64,000 bases of DNA. Origin: Rhodospirillaceae bacterium. GTDB lineage: Bacteria; Pseudomonadota; Alphaproteobacteria; Kiloniellales; DSM-21159. Location of the stretch: the NCBI GenBank assembly GCA_029265995.1, contig JAJUFM010000001.1, positions 24,440 through 88,439 on the forward strand, read 5' to 3'. The position numbers and the translations under genes were made by a program. The notes under the pieces are model-generated. The model was not told the origin of the DNA and searched no databases. It was given only the letters and a program-made list of their open reading frames with translations. Within the stretch, counting starts at the first letter, position 1, and every line of letters begins with the position of its first letter. Of the stretch, positions 35,719 to 45,202 are shown one piece after another.

Positions 35719-37974
35719 TTGCCCAAAGCTGAACTGCCGCCCTTCCCTGATAAAGAGGCGCTCCTCGATTTCATCCAGAACGCGGGGCGCCCTCTGGCCA
35801 TGCGCGACATCGCGCGGCATTTCGACGTGCGCGGCGCCGACCGGCGATTGCTGCGCCAGATGGTGAAGGAGTTGGAGGCGGAGGGCGCTTTGGAGCAGCC
35901 AGAGCGACGCAAGGTTGCTCCGGTGGGAGCGCTTCCGGCGGTCGCCGTCCTTGAAATCTCCGGCGTCGATGAGGATGGAGAGCTCCTGGCACGCCCGGTG
36001 CGAGAAACCGAGGGTGAAACGCCCTTGATCTACATGGCGCCGGAAAAGCGCGGCCGCTCGGCCCTGGCGGTGGGGGAGCGAGTGCTGGCAAAGCTCGAGC
36101 GCCAGGACGATGGCACCTACAGCGGCGCCGTCATCCGGCGGGTTGGCACCGCGATCAAACATGAAGTCCTCGGCATCTACGAGACCGGTCCCCGCGGCGG
36201 ACGCCTCAAGCCGACGGACAAGCGCGCGAAATACGATTACCGGATCAGCTCCGCCGACTCCAAGGGCGCTACGCCCGGGGAGCTGGTGCTGGCCGAGACC
36301 CGGCCCCATCACAAGCGTGCCGGCGATCGACAGGCAGTCGTGATCGAGCGGCTCGGCAGCCTCGAAAACCATCGCGCCCTGAGCCTCATCGCCATCCACG
36401 AGCACGGCATCCCCACCCGCTTTTCTGAAGCTGCGTTGGCCGAGGCAGCGGCGGCGGGTCCGGCTTCACCGAACGGCCGGGTCGACCTGCGGGACCTGCC
36501 GCTCGTGACGATCGATGGCGCGGATGCCCGGGATTTCGACGACGCTGTCTTTGCCGAGCCCGACGAGGATCCGAAGAACCCCGGCGGCTGGCATATCGTC
36601 GTCGCGATCGCCGACGTCGCCTATTACGTGCGGCCGGAAAGTGCGCTCGATCGCGAGGCGCGCGAACGGGGAAACTCCGTCTACTTCCCCGATCGTGTCG
36701 TTCCGATGCTGCCGGAAGCGCTCTCCAACGGCTGGTGTTCGTTGCGTCCCGAGGAAGACCGCGCCACCATGGCTGCCCATCTTTGGATCGACGCGAACGG
36801 GCGTCTGAAGCGCCAGAAGTTTGTCCGCGGCATTATGCGCTCGGCTGCCCGGCTGACCTACGAGCAGGTGCAGTTGGCCCATGATGGCCATCCGGACGAT
36901 CTGACCGAACCTCTGGCCGAGCAGGTGATCAAGCGCCTGTACGGCGCCTTTACGGCCCTTGTGAAAGCGCGAGAAAAAAGGGGAACCCTTGATCTGGAGA
37001 TCCCGGAACGGCGCCCCGTGCTCAACGACGCAGGTCAGGTCATCGGCATCGAGCCTCGGCGCCGTCTCGACAGTCATCGGCTGATCGAAGAGTTCATGAT
37101 CCTCGCCAATGTGGCCGCGGCCACGGAACTGGAGAAACGGCGGCAACCCTGCATGTACCGGGTCCATGATCAGCCCGATAAGGCGCGGGTCGACGCGCTG
37201 CGAGAGGTTTTGGAAGGCCTTGGCCTGAAACTCGCGAAAGGTCAGGTACCGAAACCACAGACCTTCACCCGCATCCTGGACAAAGTGAAGGGTACCGAAG
37301 CCGCACCCGTCGTCAGCGAGCTGATCCTGCGGGCCCAGGCGCAAGCAGTCTACAGCCCGGAAAATATCGGCCACTTCGGCCTGGCGCTCGCCCGCTACGC
37401 CCACTTTACCTCTCCCATCCGGCGCTACGCAGACCTTCTCGTGCACCGGGCCCTGATTACCGGGTTGAAGCTGGGTTCCGATGGCCTGCCGCCAACCGAT
37501 GCGGAAACCTTTGCCGAAATCGGCGAGGCCATTTCGATGACGGAGCGCCGGGCTGCTGCCGCAGAGCGCGATGCCGTAGACCGCATGACCGCTGCCTTCT
37601 TGCAGGATCGAATAGGCGAAGTCTTTGCAGGCCGCGTCAGTGGGGTGACCCGCTTTGGCCTCTTTATCACGCTGGAGGAAAGCGGCGCGGACGGGCTTGT
37701 GCCCATCAGCACGCTTCCCAACGACTACTATGTCCACGACGAGCGGCAGCATAGCCTGATCGGCCGCCGCCACGGGCGCGTCTATACCCTCGGCGAGAAG
37801 CTCGCCGTCGAGTTGATCGAAGCGCAGCCGCTGACTGGCGGCCTCGTGCTGGGCGTGATCGAGACAGACGAGCAAGAACACACCCCTTCAGGACGCTCAA
37901 CTAAAGGCAGCAAAAAGAAGAAACCGAATGGGGGCAGGGGCAAAAGATCCTCGACGCGCCGTCGCAACCTATAG
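35719..37974 (+). CDS. rnr: Ribonuclease R
   Basis: A 751-residue 3'-5' exoribonuclease. Parts in order: an N-terminal helix-turn-helix domain (FPDKEALLDFI to residue about 65), cold-shock-like OB folds, the RNB catalytic domain with IDGADARDFDDAV supplying the metal-binding Asp residues, an S1 domain (GRVSGVTRFGLFITLEESGADG) and a very basic Lys/Arg tail. It degrades structured RNA. The TTG start at 35719 is needed to keep the HTH domain; no ribosome site is obvious. The next ATG (35800) would cut that domain. Confidence 0.93.
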   Translation: MPKAELPPFPDKEALLDFIQNAGRPLAMRDIARHFDVRGADRRLLRQMVKELEAEGALEQPERRKVAPVGALPAVAVLEISGVDEDGELLARPVRETEGETPLIYMAPEKRGRSALAVGERVLAKLERQDDGTYSGAVIRRVGTAIKHEVLGIYETGPRGGRLKPTDKRAKYDYRISSADSKGATPGELVLAETRPHHKRAGDRQAVVIERLGSLENHRALSLIAIHEHGIPTRFSEAALAEAAAAGPASPNGRVDLRDLPLVTIDGADARDFDDAVFAEPDEDPKNPGGWHIVVAIADVAYYVRPESALDREARERGNSVYFPDRVVPMLPEALSNGWCSLRPEEDRATMAAHLWIDANGRLKRQKFVRGIMRSAARLTYEQVQLAHDGHPDDLTEPLAEQVIKRLYGAFTALVKAREKRGTLDLEIPERRPVLNDAGQVIGIEPRRRLDSHRLIEEFMILANVAAATELEKRRQPCMYRVHDQPDKARVDALREVLEGLGLKLAKGQVPKPQTFTRILDKVKGTEAAPVVSELILRAQAQAVYSPENIGHFGLALARYAHFTSPIRRYADLLVHRALITGLKLGSDGLPPTDAETFAEIGEAISMTERRAAAAERDAVDRMTAAFLQDRIGEVFAGRVSGVTRFGLFITLEESGADGLVPISTLPNDYYVHDERQHSLIGRRHGRVYTLGEKLAVELIEAQPLTGGLVLGVIETDEQEHTPSGRSTKGSKKKKPNGGRGKRSSTRRRNL

Positions 37975-38050
37975 ATTCCAGATGACTCTGCAGTAGTCTT
38001 TACGCTTAGATGGGGCGAGCCCGTAGAAGCTGTAGGACATCTATTGCAAT

Positions 38051-39682
38051 ATGAAACGGCACACAGCCATGGCCCGACCGACCAAGGCCGCTGGCCTTTT
38101 GATCGGGCTCCTGTTTCTTGTCGCCTGCACCGCCGGTAACGCTGGCTACTCCAGCGCTGAATATGATCGGCGCCTCGCAGCCCGTCTCTTTACAGCTGGC
38201 TATCAGGACATCGCCGCCGTTTACATCAACGAGGTTCCGCCGCTGCAACTCGCCGCGGCTGGGCTGAGCGAATTGCATGAGATGGATGAGCGTCTGCAGC
38301 TGCGGCAGCCTGATGATCACACTTTGCAGTTGGTGGTCGATGAAGAGCCGACCCGCTCCTATCGTTTGCCTGCCGAAGACGACTATTCTGCCTGGGGTGG
38401 TCTTACGGCTATGGTCCTCGAGGACGCCCGGACGCACTCTTCCTCTCTATCCGCTGCTGAAAGCGAAACCCTTTATTCGACCGTTTTTCGCGGCATTGTG
38501 AGCGAGCTGGACAGCTACTCTCGCTACTCTGGCCGCGACACCGCCAAGGAAAATCGGGCAACCCGCACCGGCTTTGGTGGGATAGGTGTCCGCATCCGCC
38601 CAGAAGAAGAAGGTGTTCGCGTCCTTTCTGTGATGGAAGAGACTCCGGCGGAAGCCGCCGGTTTGCAAAGCCATGATCTCATTGTCGAGATTGACGGCGA
38701 GGCGGCCGGAAATCTCGATCAGCTGGAGGTGGTACATCGTCTGCGCGGGCCGATCGGCACGCGCGTCACGCTTCTGCTGCGCCGCGAAAAGGCGCCGGAG
38801 CCTGTCGCTGTTGAAGTAAAGCGCGCGCATATCGTGCCCCAGACGGTTCACCTCCACATCGAAGAGAATGTCGCGGTGTTCCGCATCAGCGGCTTCAATC
38901 ACGCGAGTACCGCAACGCTGCGCCACAAGCTCAAGGAGGTCGAGAAGACCCATGGCGACGAGTTGCGCGGCTACATACTGGATCTTCGCTCGAACCCAGG
39001 GGGTCTACTGGATCAGGCAGTCAGCGTGGCCGACCTCTTCCTGGAAAAGGGACGGATCGTCTCCACGCACGGCCGTCACCCAGACAGCCACCAGTATTTC
39101 GACTCCCGCGAGGATCCGCACGCGACGCAGCGGCCGATGATCGTCCTCGTTAACGGCAACTCTGCTTCTGCGTCGGAAATCGTCGCTGCGGCGCTGCAGG
39201 ATGCGGGCCGCGCTCTGGTGGTTGGGAGCAACTCCTATGGCAAGGGAACCGTGCAGACGGTCTTGCGGCTTCCCAACGAAGGGGAATTGACCCTTACCTG
39301 GGCGCGGTTTCATGCACCCTCCGGCTATCCGCTCGACCGGCGCGGCATCATGCCGGACGTCTGCACCAGCGCCTCCGAGACAGAAGAAGAACAGCTTCTC
39401 ACCCAGGTAAGCCGTGGCGAAAATCGGCTTTATCGCGACCTACGCCAGCGAGAGATCGACGTGAATGATGAGGAGGAGCTGGCGAGTTTCCGAGCTCACT
39501 GCCCGGCTCAGGAGCAGGAATTCGACCGCGACCTGCGCGTGGCACTCCGGCTGCTGCAGGATTCCACTCTCTATGCCGCGGCGCGCGGAGACTTGACCAT
39601 TACGGCAGAGAGACCGATCCCTGCGAATTCTGCCGCACCTGCGGGCGCAGCGACTGCGGAAGGCCTCACGTCCGCGCAGTGA
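38051..39682 (+). CDS. S41-family C-terminal processing protease (lipoprotein)
   Basis: A 543-residue exported protease of the CtpA/Tsp family. The leader ends at LVACTAG, a likely lipobox. A PDZ domain (FGGIGVRIRPEEEGV to LLLRRE, about 180-260) is followed by the S41 core with Ser in NGNSASASEI and Lys in NSYGKGTVQ. These cleave C-terminal tails of envelope proteins. It ends inside the GTG start of the NUDIX gene. A second in-frame ATG at 38069 is possible. Confidence 0.85.
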   Translation: MKRHTAMARPTKAAGLLIGLLFLVACTAGNAGYSSAEYDRRLAARLFTAGYQDIAAVYINEVPPLQLAAAGLSELHEMDERLQLRQPDDHTLQLVVDEEPTRSYRLPAEDDYSAWGGLTAMVLEDARTHSSSLSAAESETLYSTVFRGIVSELDSYSRYSGRDTAKENRATRTGFGGIGVRIRPEEEGVRVLSVMEETPAEAAGLQSHDLIVEIDGEAAGNLDQLEVVHRLRGPIGTRVTLLLRREKAPEPVAVEVKRAHIVPQTVHLHIEENVAVFRISGFNHASTATLRHKLKEVEKTHGDELRGYILDLRSNPGGLLDQAVSVADLFLEKGRIVSTHGRHPDSHQYFDSREDPHATQRPMIVLVNGNSASASEIVAAALQDAGRALVVGSNSYGKGTVQTVLRLPNEGELTLTWARFHAPSGYPLDRRGIMPDVCTSASETEEEQLLTQVSRGENRLYRDLRQREIDVNDEEELASFRAHCPAQEQEFDRDLRVALRLLQDSTLYAAARGDLTITAERPIPANSAAPAGAATAEGLTSAQ

Positions 39683-40368
39683 CCTTCCAGTACCAGCCGA
39701 AGATTGTGCGGCCGCAGACCGCATCCGGGATCGTCTTGCTCCGCGGACAAGGCAAGCAGCTGGAGGTGCTGCTGGGACGGCGCAGCGCTCAGCTCCGCTT
39801 CATGCCTGGCTACTACGTCTTTCCCGGCGGCCGCCTGGATCCGGCCGATCGAAAGCCCAGCGGCTTTCCCGAGCCACCAGCCGAAGACCTTGCCGCTGAA
39901 GCAGACGGGATGACCCGGAGATTGCTGGCCGCGCTTCGCCGCGCCGCCCTTCGCGAACTGTGGGAAGAGACAGGCCTTCTATTAGCGGAGGGCCCTACCA
40001 CGCGCCACCTCCAAGATCAGGCAGCAGATCTGCCACGCGCCGTATGGGAACACTATCGCGCTCACGCCGCCACCCCCGCCTTCGGCGCTCTGCGTCTCAT
40101 CGCCCGCGCCATCACTCCCACCTGGTCACCGGTCCGCTTTCACAGCCGCTTTTTCCTCTGCCATACGGACCAGCTGACACTGCACGGGCAGCTTGCGGGG
40201 GATGGAGAACTTGAGGACCTGCGATGGCAGCCCGTTGCCGAAACCACCCCTCTGCCGATGGCGGACGTCACCCGAGCGGTTCTGGACCAGGCGCTGATTA
40301 GCCTGAGGAACCCGGACAGCCGCCCCTGCCTTTTTCTCTATCGTCGGGGCGAAATTCGCCGCCGCTAA
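39679..40368 (+). CDS. NUDIX hydrolase
   Basis: A 229-residue NUDIX protein. FPGGRLDP opens the domain and RAALRELWEETGLLLAEG carries the core of the NUDIX box, with an insertion of about 50 residues between them that is longer than in MutT. Proteins of this layout hydrolyse CoA or nucleotide diphosphate derivatives; the substrate is unknown. The GTG start overlaps the S41 protease stop by four bases. Confidence 0.82.
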   Translation: MTFQYQPKIVRPQTASGIVLLRGQGKQLEVLLGRRSAQLRFMPGYYVFPGGRLDPADRKPSGFPEPPAEDLAAEADGMTRRLLAALRRAALRELWEETGLLLAEGPTTRHLQDQAADLPRAVWEHYRAHAATPAFGALRLIARAITPTWSPVRFHSRFFLCHTDQLTLHGQLAGDGELEDLRWQPVAETTPLPMADVTRAVLDQALISLRNPDSRPCLFLYRRGEIRRR

Positions 40369-40550
40369 GGTAGCAAGGCGCTCATCCTCAAGCTGTTTGG
40401 CTTGACTCGCAGAGCAGTAGGATTATCGTCGCGGCTTGCAACAAGCTGAGCGCCTTCCATTTCGGAAGTGTCAGCCGAATGACAGCCGCCCGGATTTAGC
40501 AGCCTCAGGTCCGGGTTCAGAGCGACAAGTAGCCTGGAAGGACGAACGTT

Positions 40551-40718
40551 ATGGCGAAGCCCGTGACGCAGTGGATCAAGCTGGTGAGCACCGCCGACAC
40601 CGGCTACTTCTACGTCAAGAAGAAGAACCCGCGCAACCAGACCGAAAAGATGAGCCTGCGCAAGTACGATCCGGTCGTACGCAAGCACGTCGAGTTTCGC
40701 GAATCGAAGATGAAGTGA
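40551..40718 (+). CDS. rpmG: 50S ribosomal protein L33
   Basis: A 55-residue ribosomal protein L33. It reads [50 protein letters not shown], with the family motifs FYxxKKN and LRKYDPxxRKHV. There are no zinc-binding CxxC pairs, so it is the zinc-free form. GGAAGGA lies eight bases before the ATG. A strong terminator follows. The neighbourhood with divK is typical for alphaproteobacteria. Confidence 0.95.
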   Translation: MAKPVTQWIKLVSTADTGYFYVKKKNPRNQTEKMSLRKYDPVVRKHVEFRESKMK

Positions 40719-40768
40719 TCGCGGCACCGTAAAGGTGCTGATCGCATTACGGCATGTCTTTGACTGAG

Positions 40769-40800
40769 AACCCCTCTTTTCTTCTAGAAGAGGGGTTTTT
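40769..40800 (+). terminator. Rho-independent terminator after rpmG
   Basis: A perfect ten-pair stem (AACCCCTCTT with AAGAGGGGTT), nine-base loop, then a T-run. It lies 50 bases after the rpmG stop and is the clearest terminator in the window. Confidence 0.92.
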
Positions 40801-40850
40801 CAGTTTCCGGCCCACATCGATCATCAACACTGGATGCGGAGGAGGAAAGC

Positions 40851-41792
40851 ATGGAGCGTCGCCCACTCGGAAGGTCCGGAATTGAAATTGCCCCTCTTGT
40901 GTTCGGGGGCAACGTCTTCGGCTGGACCGTGGATGAAGCCACCTCCTTCGCGCTCCTCGACCGCTTCGTCGAGGATGGATTCAACGGGATCGACACCGCG
41001 GATTCCTATTCCGCCTGGGTACCGGGCAACCAGGGTGGCGAGTCGGAGACGATCATCGGCAAGTGGCTACGCCAGCGCGGACGCCGCGACGACGTCGTGG
41101 TCATTTCAAAGGTCGGCATGCTGGAAAGCCGCAAAGGGCTGTCTGCGGCAAATATCCTGACGAGCGTCGAAGAGTCACTCCGGCGTCTCAACACGGACTA
41201 CCTGGACGTCTACTTCGCCCACATAGATGACGAAACCACGCCGCTCGAGGAGACGCTGGAAATTTTTTTACGTCTCATCCAAGACGGAAAAGTTCGTACC
41301 ATAGGCGCTTCAAACTACAGCCCCAGCCGCCTTGAAGCGGCAATGGACCTCGCAGAAGAAAGAGGCCTGGCGCGCTATGAGGTGCTGCAACCCCTATACA
41401 ATCTTTACGACCGCGCCGACTTCGAAAGCGGTCTTGCGCCCCTCGCCCAAGAGCGCAACATCGGCGTGATATGCTACTTCGCGCTGGCGAGTGGTTTTCT
41501 GACCGGGAAGTACCGCAGCAAGGACGACATCGAGGGTCGCGCACGGGCCCGCATGCTCGGAAAATACTTCGACGCCCGCGGCATGCGCATCCTTTCGGAA
41601 CTTCGCACGATCGCCGAAGAGGAATCCGCCACGCCGGCCCAGGTCGCTCTCGCCTGGCTCATCTCGCGCCCTGCCGTCACCGCTCCGATCGCCAGCGCCA
41701 CGAGCCTGGAGCAGTTGAACGAAATCCTGGGCAGTGCGCAGCTGCAGCTCTCCGAAGATGCGCGGGTGCGGCTGGAGGCCGCCAGCGCGTAG
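40851..41792 (+). CDS. Aldo/keto reductase
   Basis: A 313-residue NAD(P)H-dependent TIM-barrel oxidoreductase. Visible: RRPLGRSGIEIAPLVFGGN, the catalytic Asp-Tyr in GIDTADSYS, Lys in VVISKVGM and His in VYFAHIDDETTP, completing the tetrad. It resembles the YajO/YakC group acting on varied aldehydes. It has its own short upstream region after the rpmG terminator, with GGAGGA before the ATG. It converges with divK. Confidence 0.88.
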   Translation: MERRPLGRSGIEIAPLVFGGNVFGWTVDEATSFALLDRFVEDGFNGIDTADSYSAWVPGNQGGESETIIGKWLRQRGRRDDVVVISKVGMLESRKGLSAANILTSVEESLRRLNTDYLDVYFAHIDDETTPLEETLEIFLRLIQDGKVRTIGASNYSPSRLEAAMDLAEERGLARYEVLQPLYNLYDRADFESGLAPLAQERNIGVICYFALASGFLTGKYRSKDDIEGRARARMLGKYFDARGMRILSELRTIAEEESATPAQVALAWLISRPAVTAPIASATSLEQLNEILGSAQLQLSEDARVRLEAASA

Positions 41793-41825
41793 GTCCAATT
41801 ACCTTAATGCGAAGTAAAGCTTTAT

Positions 41826-42221
41826 CTAGATCAAGAACTCGCGGATGGTCTTCATGAAGCTGGTGACCGAAATGGGTTTGGCGATATAGGCTTCGCAGCC
41901 GCCTTCGCGGATCTTTTCTTCGTCCCCTTTCATGGCGAAAGCGGTCACCGCGACCACGGGTATGGCCCTGAGGTCATCGTCTTCCTTCAGCCATTTCGTG
42001 ACTTCGAGCCCGGAAACCTCAGGAAGCTGTATGTCCATGAGAATCAGATCCGGACGGTGCTGCCGGGCGAGGCGCAGCGCATCCATTCCATCCCGGGTCT
42101 GCAGAACGGAGTAGCCATGAGCCTGGAGCAGATCATGAAATAGCTTCATGTTCAGCTCGTTGTCTTCGACCACCAATACGGTCTTGCAATCCTCAGATTG
42201 CATCTGCGCACCCGGTCTCAT
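41826..42221 (-). CDS. divK: Cell-cycle response regulator DivK
   Basis: A 131-residue single-domain receiver. [18 protein letters not shown], the phospho-acceptor Asp in [24 protein letters not shown], and [19 protein letters not shown] agree almost word for word with Caulobacter DivK as I recall it. DivK interacts with DivJ, PleC and DivL to control CtrA and cell polarity. pleD, often next to it, is not in the window. Start could be ATG 42221 or 42203. Confidence 0.9.
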   Translation of the reverse strand: MRPGAQMQSEDCKTVLVVEDNELNMKLFHDLLQAHGYSVLQTRDGMDALRLARQHRPDLILMDIQLPEVSGLEVTKWLKEDDDLRAIPVVAVTAFAMKGDEEKIREGGCEAYIAKPISVTSFMKTIREFLI

Positions 42222-42381
42222 TGCTCACTGCCCCAAGCCATAGGCGCCACCTCAACGAGTCCCAGCGCTTCCTCAACTGCCTCGCACGGGATACTGTGGC
42301 GGGTATCCCTATACCAAATAGCGCGAGTTACGACGAAAGGCTACTCGTAATAGTGGGAGTTTTTGTCTATAGCTTAGTGTT

Positions 42382-44538
42382 TTATACGTAACCGAAACGT
42401 TGGGTCCAGAGTCCAAGGCGCACTTGGAGGGGCCCCAGAAGTTCCTGATAGTTCTCCCAACGGTACACTGCCCGTTGGTATAGTCCTTCTGTCACCTGGC
42501 TGTAGCTCGGGGTGTTGATCCGGCTGCGGCCCCGCGCCGTAGCGGCGAAGTTACGCACTCCCTCTTCCCATTCGAGCCCAAGCCCTTCGAGAAGTCTCCC
42601 CACTTCTCCCTCAAAATCCTGCAGCAAATCCTCGTATCGCAAGGACAGGAGGGGAAGTGGCAAGCTCTCTTCGTAACGGGTGAAGAGCCGCATGACCCGA
42701 TCGTAAAGATCGCCGGCTTCCTCAAGGGAGAGGAAATTGGCCATCGCGTCGTTGATGTCGAAGTGCTGCATGAAGGCAGAGAGGCAGACATCGTAAGGAT
42801 GACGCACCAGGAAGATGATGGGCGCCTGCGGCCAGAGGCGATGAGCCAAGCCGATGTGGAGCAGATTGAGCGGCAGTTTATCGACCATCCGGCGGCCGGG
42901 TTCAGGCTTTAACACCGCCCGCGCCTTCTCCCAGTAGATCTGACGCGCTGCCTCGGCATCCTCATGCGTAAGGTCGGCCAGCAAATGCGGATAGCTGCCC
43001 CCATCGGCTTCCAGGAAGCGACGCGCGGCGTCCAGCGCTTCCACCTCTTCCAGCACCTGGAGGCGGGAATGGCCGGCAAGAATGTGATGCAGCAATGTAG
43101 TCCCGGACCGCGGGAAGCCGACCAGGAAGATTGGGCTTTCCCGCGGCGGCGCCAAGGGTCGCCAGCTTGCCACCCACTCCCGCGAGAAGCAGTCGCTGTT
43201 GCGAGCGATCATGTCACGGGTGAGGTCTTGCCCCTCCAGCAAGGCCGGCGCGTCTTTGGCTGCAAGTTCGTTGGCTTTGGTGAAAGCCGAAAAGGCCTCT
43301 CGGTAAAGCCCCACCCGGTCGAGGTTACGGCCTTGCTCGTACAGCCAATCCTGACGCAAAACGGGCGAGATTTCCGTCGGCAGGGAGCGGGACAAGAGCT
43401 CCACCGCTGCCTCCGGCCGGCCAGCGCGCCGCTCGAGTTTCGCAGCCAGGATCAGCAAGCCTGGATGGTCTGGCGCCTGCCGAAGCCCGAGCCGAAGCTG
43501 CTCTTCGGCCTCATCCAGCCGGCTCGCCTGTTCCAGAGCGTTGGCCAGATTCAATCGCGCCTGAAGATGCTGAGGCTCGAGCTCTAGCGCTCGTCGGAGC
43601 GCCGGCAAGGCCTCTTCCACTCGGTCCTGCTTGTGCAGGATGGCGCCCAAATTGGCCCAGGCGGCCGCAAAGCTCGGCTTCTGCTTCACAAGCGATTTAT
43701 AAAGGGACTCCGCCTCCGCCCACTCTCCGGCCTCCTGCAACGTCACCGCCAAATTGAAGCGCAGCTGCAGATCCTCAGGCCGCGCCGCCACTGCATGGCG
43801 TGCAGCCTCCAATGCGGCTGCAGGCTTGCCCGATGCCGCCAGGGCTCGGGCGAGAAGATCCAGTAGCCGGGGATGTCCGGATGCCCCTTGCAGGGCCGAG
43901 CGGGCAAGACGCTCCGTCGCCTGGTGCTCTCCAAGCACCAGATGGGCCTCGCCCAGGTTCAACAAGGCATCGCCAAATCCTGGCGCGACCTTCAACGCCT
44001 TCAAGAAAGCGTCACGAGCTTCTTGGTGACGGTTCAGACTCGCTAGGGCCACCCCCAGGTAGTTCAGGGTTTCGGGATCTTCGGGCGCCTTTTCAGCCGC
44101 TGTGCGGAGCGTGGAGACCGCCGGCTCGTGCTGGCCCAGTGCCGACAGCGTCGCCCCAAGAACCGTGAGCGTCGGAGGATCGTCCGGCGCGAACTGAAGG
44201 GCCTTGCGCAGCACCTCCTCTGCAGCCTGTGGATTCCCTGAGGTCAGGCGCACCTTCCCAAGATTCCGCAGAGCCTCCACGTTGGCGGGCTCCCGCGTGA
44301 TTGCCTTGGCGATGAGGCGCTCCGCTTCCTTGAAGCTGCCTTTCTGTGCCGCGATCAGGCCCAGATAATGGAGCAACAGGGGATTCGCCGGATCCAGGCG
44401 CAGGGCTTCCCGATAGGCGCGTTCGGCACCGACAAGGTCACCTCGCCCATGCAGATCCACGCCTTGCGCGGTGAGTGCCCTGGCGCGCTCCCGCCGAACG
44501 GAATGTTCTGCCGTCGAACGCTTCTTCTTGCGATTCAT
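42382..44538 (-). CDS. TPR protein with C-terminal sulfotransferase domain
   Basis: A 718-residue protein. Residues about 20-420 hold roughly eleven tetratricopeptide repeats (AL.LDP.N, LGLIAAQKG type). The C-terminal 250 residues are a sulfotransferase: the 5'-phosphosulfate loop GFPRSGTTLLHHIL and the 3'-phosphate site FLVRHPYDVCLSAFMQHF bind PAPS. Such fusions are widespread in proteobacteria and resemble tyrosyl-protein sulfotransferases, but the acceptor is unknown. No signal peptide. It is read toward divK with a 160-base gap. Confidence 0.88.
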   Translation of the reverse strand: MNRKKKRSTAEHSVRRERARALTAQGVDLHGRGDLVGAERAYREALRLDPANPLLLHYLGLIAAQKGSFKEAERLIAKAITREPANVEALRNLGKVRLTSGNPQAAEEVLRKALQFAPDDPPTLTVLGATLSALGQHEPAVSTLRTAAEKAPEDPETLNYLGVALASLNRHQEARDAFLKALKVAPGFGDALLNLGEAHLVLGEHQATERLARSALQGASGHPRLLDLLARALAASGKPAAALEAARHAVAARPEDLQLRFNLAVTLQEAGEWAEAESLYKSLVKQKPSFAAAWANLGAILHKQDRVEEALPALRRALELEPQHLQARLNLANALEQASRLDEAEEQLRLGLRQAPDHPGLLILAAKLERRAGRPEAAVELLSRSLPTEISPVLRQDWLYEQGRNLDRVGLYREAFSAFTKANELAAKDAPALLEGQDLTRDMIARNSDCFSREWVASWRPLAPPRESPIFLVGFPRSGTTLLHHILAGHSRLQVLEEVEALDAARRFLEADGGSYPHLLADLTHEDAEAARQIYWEKARAVLKPEPGRRMVDKLPLNLLHIGLAHRLWPQAPIIFLVRHPYDVCLSAFMQHFDINDAMANFLSLEEAGDLYDRVMRLFTRYEESLPLPLLSLRYEDLLQDFEGEVGRLLEGLGLEWEEGVRNFAATARGRSRINTPSYSQVTEGLYQRAVYRWENYQELLGPLQVRLGLWTQRFGYV

Positions 44539-44673
44539 GCCGCTGTCTTCGCCTTCAGCCCTGCTTCTCGGCGCCTGGTGGCCCGGGCGACACCTTGCCG
44601 AAGGCGCTGGAGCGCGTCCAGTTTACTTCTCCCCATCTTTTGCGGCCTCGCTGCGGCGTGCTAACACCTCCCC

Positions 44674-45195
44674 ATGGATTTGCTGGTTTACCCTCATGAG
44701 GAAGGCTGGTGCGCGGAAATCGCCGGCGAGCGTTTTCCCTGTGCCATCGGCCGCGGAGGCATCCGCTCCGCTGAAGACAAGCGTGAAGGGGATGGCGCAA
44801 CGCCGCTTGGGCGATGGCCGCTTCGATCCCTGCTTTATCGCCCGGATCGCGGCGCGCCCCCGCGCACCGCCTTGCCCACCACCCCGATCAGTCCAGAGGA
44901 TGGATGGTGCGATGATCCGGCATCGGACGCCTATAACCGCCCGGTCCGCCTTCCCTTCGCGCCCAGCCACGAGAAGATGTGGCGGGAGGATGGGCTCTAC
45001 GACCTGGTGGTGGTGCTAAGCCACAATGACAGTCCCCCGCGTCCAGGAATGGGCAGCGCCATCTTTCTGCACTGCGCGAGCGAAGACCTGAAGCCTACCG
45101 AAGGCTGCGTCGCCCTGCGGCGCCCTGACCTCGAGCGGGTATTAGGGCTGTTTGAACCGGAAGACGCCGTTGTGGTGCTGGCTTCACGAAGCTAG
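44674..45195 (+). CDS. L,D-transpeptidase (YkuD) family protein
   Basis: A 173-residue YkuD-domain protein. The catalytic signature is IFLHCASEDLKPTEGCVALRRPDL, with His then GC. These enzymes cross-link peptidoglycan or attach proteins to it. No signal peptide is seen at this start, unusual for a periplasmic enzyme but common in this short alphaproteobacterial subgroup (DUF2992/YafK-like proteins differ). It converges with the YggS gene, seven bases apart. Confidence 0.85.
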   Translation: MDLLVYPHEEGWCAEIAGERFPCAIGRGGIRSAEDKREGDGATPLGRWPLRSLLYRPDRGAPPRTALPTTPISPEDGWCDDPASDAYNRPVRLPFAPSHEKMWREDGLYDLVVVLSHNDSPPRPGMGSAIFLHCASEDLKPTEGCVALRRPDLERVLGLFEPEDAVVVLASRS

Positions 45196-45202
45196 GTGGG
45201 GA

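Noticed and set aside
36466..37881. 471-codon open frame on the reverse strand inside rnr
   Set aside because: It lies wholly antisense to a strongly identified RNase R, has no family motif, and long antisense frames are expected in GC-rich coding DNA.
40402..40429. Promoter-like TTGACT and TATCGT before rpmG
   Set aside because: The -10 match is poor and the spacing short; left out of the feature list.
42288..42309. Seven-pair stem-loop upstream of divK
   Set aside because: No T-run and no link to a start codon or known operator; too weak to call.
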